Positions 14,700 to 17,911 of a stretch of 17,911 nt of DNA are shown here, piece after piece (the first letter of the stretch is position 1; every line of letters starts with the position of its first letter). This stretch comes from Burkholderiaceae bacterium (lineage in GTDB: Bacteria; Pseudomonadota; Gammaproteobacteria; Burkholderiales; Burkholderiaceae), in assembly GCA_030151165.1 (NCBI GenBank), contig JASLEM010000331.1, positions 1 to 17,911 on the forward strand, read 5' to 3'. The position numbers and the translations under genes are program-made. A model generated the notes under the pieces. The model saw only the letters and a program-made list of their open reading frames with translations. It did not search any database and was not told where the DNA came from.

Positions 14700-14938
14700 C
14701 GCGGCTCCTTCAGGGACGTGGGAACAGTCTGCGCGACGGCTGAAGCCTGCGAATCGCCCCGAGGAACGGACGGCGCCTGTGCCTTTCGGCGGGGATCGAC
14801 GCCGGACGCCACGGGGGGAACCGCCGCGCCCTCGATGGCCGGCTCGCGCCGCAGGCCCGCGTCCACCACGGCCGACATCGCGGCCGCGAACGTCGCCAGG
14901 AAGACGGTGCTCGCGAACAGCTCGCCCGGGTTCTTCAT
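14696..14938 (-). CDS. Small membrane-anchored protein between the two paralogues
   Basis: The 80-residue product begins MKNPGELFASTVFLATFAAA, giving one hydrophobic helix at about 7-25 without a typical signal-peptidase site. A polar, Pro/Ser/Arg-rich tail follows with no recognisable fold. The start at 14938 is supported by GGGAGGG seven bases upstream. Its TGA (14698-14696) overlaps the ATG of the next gene as ATGA, and it starts 37 nt after the upstream paralogue, so the three genes look like one transcript. I do not recognise the family. Ribosome-binding site, coupling and position make it more likely real than chance, although GC-rich DNA gives many short open frames. It could tether the paralogues to the inner membrane; this is speculation. 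Confidence 0.6.
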   Translation of the reverse strand: MKNPGELFASTVFLATFAAAMSAVVDAGLRREPAIEGAAVPPVASGVDPRRKAQAPSVPRGDSQASAVAQTVPTSLKEPR

Positions 14939-14953
14939 GATGCGGCCCTCCCG

Positions 14954-14985
14954 ACGGCGTCACGGCGTCACGGCGTCACGGCGTC
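14954..14985. repeat. Four tandem copies of an 8-bp unit at a gene end
   Basis: ACGGCGTC is repeated exactly four times (14954-14961, 14962-14969, 14970-14977, 14978-14985). On the minus strand the unit reads GACGCCGT and, across each junction, TGA. Because the unit is 8 bp, successive TGAs fall in different frames; the first (14978-14976) is the stop of the upstream paralogue. The repeat fills most of the 37-nt gap to the next gene. Confidence 0.9.
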
Positions 14986-15527
14986 GAGCGCCGGACGTCG
15001 GCGTCGAAGCGCGCCGAGCGCGCGGCGCCCACGACGGCGTCCGCGTCGGTGAGCACCACGTCCGCCGGCACGGCCTGGCGGAGCCAGTCGTTGGGCCGCA
15101 GGAACCACGCGGCCAGGCCTTCGTCGTCGAGCAGGTCGAGCAGCGCCGCCGAGGCCTCGACGACGCCGTCGCGCGGGGCGACGCGCGGCAGGTGGAACTG
15201 GAACAGCGGCAGCAGCAGCTGGCCGCGCCACGAGAAGCTGAGCACCTTGCGCGCCACGATCCAGCGCGCGAGCGCGGAGATCGGCTGGCGCCAGCTCGGG
15301 CGCATGAGGTGCGCCAGCTCGTCGCCCGAGGCCAGGCCGCCGCGGGTCGCGAAGCCGTCGATCAGCGCGGCGACCTGGGCGTCGTCGCGGCGCCGCAGCG
15401 GGATGCCTGTGGGCGACGGCGCGGCCGCGGCGAGCGACGCGAAGGGCGCGGCCGGCCGATGCGGCGCGCCAGGCGCGCGAGGCGTGAACGGCATGGCCAA
15501 GGCAAGGGCGGGGGTCGCAGCGTGCAT
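14976..15527 (-). CDS. MbcA/ParS/Xre-like toxin-binding-fold protein (paralogue A)
   Basis: The 183-residue product has an Ala/Pro-rich N-terminus (1-45) and a helical region with LASGDELAHLMRP and ISALARWIVARKVLSFSW (about 65-100). Next come LPLFQF (106-111), a helix with LLDDEGLAAWFLRPNDWLRQ (132-151), PADVVL and DADAVVGAARSARF. It aligns with the 14184-14699 product over about 75 residues (SF-x6-L-x-P-x-FQF ... DE-x-LA-x-WF-x-R-x-N-x-WL ... PA-x-x-V ... AAR-x-x-RF). The helices before FQF may correspond to the HTH-like part of MbcA/Xre antitoxins. It is the first gene of the minus-strand cluster. CAGGAG lies six bases before ATG 15527. The upstream gap (15528-15812) is shared with the divergent operon, but the visible operators lie more than 220 bp from this start, so its own promoter is not identified. 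Confidence 0.7.
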   Translation of the reverse strand: MHAATPALALAMPFTPRAPGAPHRPAAPFASLAAAAPSPTGIPLRRRDDAQVAALIDGFATRGGLASGDELAHLMRPSWRQPISALARWIVARKVLSFSWRGQLLLPLFQFHLPRVAPRDGVVEASAALLDLLDDEGLAAWFLRPNDWLRQAVPADVVLTDADAVVGAARSARFDADVRRSTP

Positions 15528-15736
15528 GGTCGGCTCCTGGAGTGCGCAACCGGGGGAGCGGCGCCAGCCCATCATGCGCAGCGGCGCGCAGTGCGCCAAC
15601 GCGCGCAAGTCCAGGGCTCGCCTCCCTCCGGCGGGGTAGGCGCCGACCCGACCGCGAGCCGACGGCCGGCGCCACGACCCGCCCTCGCTGGCCCTCGCCC
15701 GCCCCGCGGATGCATGCCCGCTCCGCCGCCGTGGAT

Positions 15737-15765
15737 TTGACGCTATTGATTGCGATCGCTATCAT
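15737..15765 (+). promoter_or_regulatory. Near-consensus sigma-70 promoter of the 15813 operon
   Basis: TTGACG (15737-15742) and TATCAT (15760-15765), each five of six to consensus, are separated by exactly 17 bp. Transcription would begin near 15772, giving a leader of about 40 nt. Operator copy 2 fills the spacer and the start of the minus-10; copy 3 covers the start site. This layout is expected for repression by steric block. Confidence 0.75.
15748..15762. promoter_or_regulatory. TetR operator copy 2 (GATTGC-GATC-GCTAT)
   Basis: GATTGC (15748-15753), four bases, then GCTAT (15758-15762). One half-site base differs from the perfect copies. It lies between minus-35 and minus-10. With copy 3 its centre-to-centre distance is 19 bp, close to two helical turns. 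Confidence 0.65.
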
Positions 15766-15767
15766 TA

Positions 15768-15782
15768 ATTGCGCTCGCAATC
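15768..15782. promoter_or_regulatory. TetR operator copy 3 (ATTGC-GCTC-GCAATC)
   Basis: ATTGC (15768-15772) and GCAAT (15777-15781) are perfect inverted halves with a 4-bp spacer, and on the minus strand it reads GATTGC-GAGC-GCAAT like the other copies. It overlaps the predicted transcription start. Confidence 0.7.
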
Positions 15783-15812
15783 TAAACCACGCACTTCGAA
15801 GGAGCCCCCGAC

Positions 15813-16529
15813 ATGAACGACCTGCTCGCACTCGCCATCGACGCCCACGGCGGCATGGCGCGCTGGAACGCCGTCCGCGGCATCGACTTCACGCTGTCGC
15901 TCGGCGGCGGCCTGTGGAAGGTCAAGGGCTTCCCGGAAGGCCTGCGCGACGTCCGCATGCACGTCGACACCACGACCCCCGCCAGTTCGCTGAGCCCCTA
16001 TCCCGCCGCCGGGCAGCGCGGCCACTTCGAGCCGGGCCGCGTCTGGATCGAGGACGCGCAGGGCCGGGTCGTCGCCGACCTGCGCGACCCGCGCGCCACC
16101 TTCGCCGGCCACACGCTGATGACGCCGTGGAACCGCCTGCAGGAGCTCTACTTCTCCGGCTACGCGATGTGGAACTACCTGACGACGCCGTTCATGCTCG
16201 CGCTGCCCGGCATCACGGTGAAGGAGCTCGAGCCGCACGTCGAGAACGGCGAGACCTGGCGCCGCCTGCATGCGACGTTCCCCGCCGGCTTCCCGACGCA
16301 TTGCGCGGAGCAGGTCTTTCATTTCGACGACAAGGGCCTGCTGCAACGCGTGGACTACGTGACCGACGTCGTCGGCGGCGTCGCCGCGCACTATTGCTTC
16401 GACCACGCGACCGTCGACGGCCTCGTCTTCCCGACGCTGCGCCGCGTCGTGCGCCGCAACGGCTCGCAGGCCGCGCTGTCCACGCCGACAGCGGTGCTGA
16501 TCCAGCTGGGCGACATCGTCGTCGCCTGA
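15813..16529 (+). CDS. Conserved protein of unknown function, TetR-controlled operon
   Basis: The 238-residue product begins MNDLLALAIDAHGGMARWN, continues with GIDFTLSLGGGLWKVKGFP and later has WNRLQELYFSGYAMWNYLTT, HVENGETWRRL and FHFDDKGLLQRVDYVTDVVG. The alternating strands and the start motif with H-G-G-x-x-x-W resemble a family of beta-rich bacterial proteins, usually annotated as hypothetical, that I have seen near NAD(P)-binding reductases and TetR regulators. No signal peptide is present, so it is probably cytosolic; no catalytic motif is recognised. GAAGGAG lies nine bases before ATG 15813. It follows a promoter covered by two TetR operators and is 41 nt upstream of the NmrA-type gene, probably in one transcript. 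A lipid- or small-molecule-binding role is possible but not shown. Confidence 0.85.
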   Translation: MNDLLALAIDAHGGMARWNAVRGIDFTLSLGGGLWKVKGFPEGLRDVRMHVDTTTPASSLSPYPAAGQRGHFEPGRVWIEDAQGRVVADLRDPRATFAGHTLMTPWNRLQELYFSGYAMWNYLTTPFMLALPGITVKELEPHVENGETWRRLHATFPAGFPTHCAEQVFHFDDKGLLQRVDYVTDVVGGVAAHYCFDHATVDGLVFPTLRRVVRRNGSQAALSTPTAVLIQLGDIVVA

Positions 16530-16570
16530 ATTCCGCCATCACCCGTCAACACGACATCGAAGGATTTCCC

Positions 16571-17464
16571 ATGACCACCCTCGTCATCGGCGCCACCGGG
16601 CGCACCGCTTCGCACCTCGCACGACGCCTCGCGCAGGACGGGCATCGCGTGCGCGCGCTCGTGCGCGACGCCGGCAAGGCCGAGACCGCGCTGCAGGCGT
16701 CGACGCTCGGCATCGAGGTCGTCGCCGGCGCGTTCGACGATCCGGCCGTGCTGGCGCGCGCGTACGACGGCGTCGAGTCGGCCTTCCTCGCGCTCGGCAC
16801 GAGCCCGTCGCAGGTCGCGCTCGAGAAGGCGCTGATCGACGGCGCCGCGCGGGCGCAGCTGCCGCACCTGGTGCGCATGTCGGTGCTCGGCGCCGAACGC
16901 GAGCGCGACACCGCGACCTACGAAGTGGCGCGCCGCCACGGCGAGCTCGATGCGCACCTCGCCGCGTCCGGCGTGCCGCACACGTTGCTGCGCCCCGCCT
17001 GGTTCATGAGCAACCTGCTCGCGCGCACGGCCTCGATCGCGGCCGACAGCCGCTGGTTCGGCGCCGCGCCGACCGGGCGCGTCGCGATGATCGACACGCG
17101 CGATGTCGCCGATGCCGCCGCCGCCGTGATCCTCGCGCCCGCGCTGCGCGGCCGCGCGTACGACCTCACGGGGCCCGAGTCGCTGACCTTCGCGCAGGCC
17201 GCGGCGCGCCTCGGCGCGGTACTCGGGCGCGAGATCCGCTACGTGCCGATGACGGAAGACGCGCTCGCCGCGGCGACGGCGGCACGCGCGCCCGCGTGGC
17301 TCGTCGACATCGTCGTCGGCATCGACCGCGGCATGGAGGCGGGCCTGCATGCCGAGCTCACGTCGCAGGTCCACGAACTCGCCGGCCACGCGCCGCGCTC
17401 GTTCGACGACTTCGCGCGCGATCACCGCGCCGCGTTCGGTGGCCAGGCCGCGGCGCCGCTCTAG
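16571..17464 (+). CDS. NmrA-family NAD(P)-binding protein
   Basis: The 297-residue product opens with a Rossmann fold: MTTLVIGATGRTASHLARRL carries the GxxGxxA/G dinucleotide motif, and VRALVRDAGKAE has the arginine after the second strand typical of NADP(H) preference. LLRPAWFMSNLL (about 138-150), DTRDVADAAAAVI and YDLTGPESLTFAQAAARLG are hallmarks of the NmrA/SDR-atypical family, which includes quinone reductases of the QorB type and redox sensors. There is no Tyr-x3-Lys catalytic pair at the classical SDR place, as is usual for this family. AAGGA lies six bases before ATG 16571. It is the second gene of the TetR-controlled operon, so reduction or sensing of a TetR ligand is a reasonable inference; the substrate is unknown. 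Confidence 0.9.
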   Translation: MTTLVIGATGRTASHLARRLAQDGHRVRALVRDAGKAETALQASTLGIEVVAGAFDDPAVLARAYDGVESAFLALGTSPSQVALEKALIDGAARAQLPHLVRMSVLGAERERDTATYEVARRHGELDAHLAASGVPHTLLRPAWFMSNLLARTASIAADSRWFGAAPTGRVAMIDTRDVADAAAAVILAPALRGRAYDLTGPESLTFAQAAARLGAVLGREIRYVPMTEDALAAATAARAPAWLVDIVVGIDRGMEAGLHAELTSQVHELAGHAPRSFDDFARDHRAAFGGQAAAPL

Positions 17465-17523
17465 CACGTCCGCAATGCCCTGACCGCTGCACGCGAACGC
17501 GCCGGACGCTATCCTGCCGCCGC

Positions 17524-17911
17524 ATGGACAGAATCACCGCGATGAGCGTGTTCGTGCGAGTGGTGGAGGCCGGCAACTTCACCAAGGCGGCCGAATCGCT
17601 CGACCTGCCGCCGCCCAAGGTCACGCGCCTCGTGCAGGCGCTCGAGGCCGACCTGCGCGTGCGCCTGCTGCAACGGACGACGCGCCAGGTCACCGTCACG
17701 CCGGAAGGCGCGGCGTACTACGAGCGGGTCGTGCAGCTGCTCGCGGAGCTCGCCGACATCGAGGCCACGGCGCGCCAGTCGCTCGCGCGGCCGGCGGGCA
17801 AGATCCGCGTCGAGGCGGCGGTAGCCGTCGCCACGCAGTTGATCGTGCCGTCGCTGCCCGAGTTCTACGCGGCCTATCCCGACATCGACCTCGAGATGGG
17901 CATCAGCAACC
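17524..17911 (+). CDS. LysR-type transcriptional regulator (partial, 3' end outside window)
   Basis: The first 129 residues are present. The winged HTH (about 1-60) reads MDRITAMSVFVRVVEAGNFT, KAAESLDLPPPKVTRLVQAL and RLLQRTTRQVTVTPEGAAYY, typical of the LysR group that includes many Burkholderia paralogues. The start of the effector-binding domain follows (GKIRVEAAVAVATQLIVPSL). ATG 17524 has no Shine-Dalgarno sequence. TATCCT at 17510-17515 would put the transcript start almost at the ATG, so translation may be leaderless or from a very short leader. It is 59 nt after the NmrA-type gene on the same strand, so read-through is also possible. Its target is not visible here; most LysR genes face the gene they control, and this one does not face its left neighbour. 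Confidence 0.93.
   Translation, partial: MDRITAMSVFVRVVEAGNFTKAAESLDLPPPKVTRLVQALEADLRVRLLQRTTRQVTVTPEGAAYYERVVQLLAELADIEATARQSLARPAGKIRVEAAVAVATQLIVPSLPEFYAAYPDIDLEMGISN

Noticed and set aside
15542..16570. Upstream extension of the NmrA-type frame back to 15542
   Set aside because: The extension is Arg-rich, lies out of frame over the 238-residue gene and crosses the promoter; the real start at 16571 has a ribosome-binding site and begins the Rossmann fold.

Overview
The window looks like a chromosomal segment of a high-GC betaproteobacterium, most likely a member of the Burkholderiaceae. The support is very high GC with strong GC3 bias, a DUF4148 repeat protein, a Tat-exported high-potential iron-sulfur protein, an AlgP/histone-H1-like Lys-Pro-Ala protein and a soluble PstS. 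This placement is inferred from gene families. I see no insertion sequence, prophage, CRISPR array, rRNA or conjugation gene.

Layout. Bases 1-217 are a perfect 106-bp inverted repeat around a 5-nt centre, starting at the first base. This is most likely a fold-back assembly end inside an unrecognised partial gene (to 584). Then come tRNA-Leu(UAA) on the minus strand, an exported RcnB-like protein, a strong hairpin terminator and a minus-strand AEC-family permease gene broken by one frameshift near its 3' end. An orphan pstS (2848-3930) converges on an H1-like nucleoid protein (3970-4482, minus). A methyl-accepting chemotaxis protein (4756-6675) follows, with a structured leader and a possible sigma-28 element. 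Then come a small 88-residue protein (minus) and an EAL-CBS-GGDEF c-di-GMP protein (7184-9049). Its stop codon overlaps that of a DUF4148 protein (minus). A HiPIP (minus) lies next, divergent from a 1,005-residue hybrid sensor kinase (10377-13394).

The most interesting part is 13421-17464. It holds a TetR repressor gene, a three-gene minus-strand cluster and a divergent two-gene plus-strand operon (238-residue conserved protein plus an NmrA-type NAD(P)-binding protein). The three-gene cluster encodes two paralogous proteins resembling the MbcA/ParS/Xre toxin-binding fold, separated by a small membrane-anchored protein that overlaps the last gene by ATGA. Three copies of the operator GATTGC-N4-GC(A/T)AT lie in the two relevant intergenic gaps: one upstream of tetR, two on a near-consensus sigma-70 promoter of the plus-strand operon. 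This predicts an autoregulated TetR controlling the divergent operon. The role of the paralogue pair is unknown, and no toxin gene is next to it.

The window ends in a LysR-type regulator cut by its right edge. Signalling genes (MCP, c-di-GMP protein, hybrid kinase) are frequent, but none is in an operon with another. Several convergent pairs are separated by hairpins that look like bidirectional terminators.
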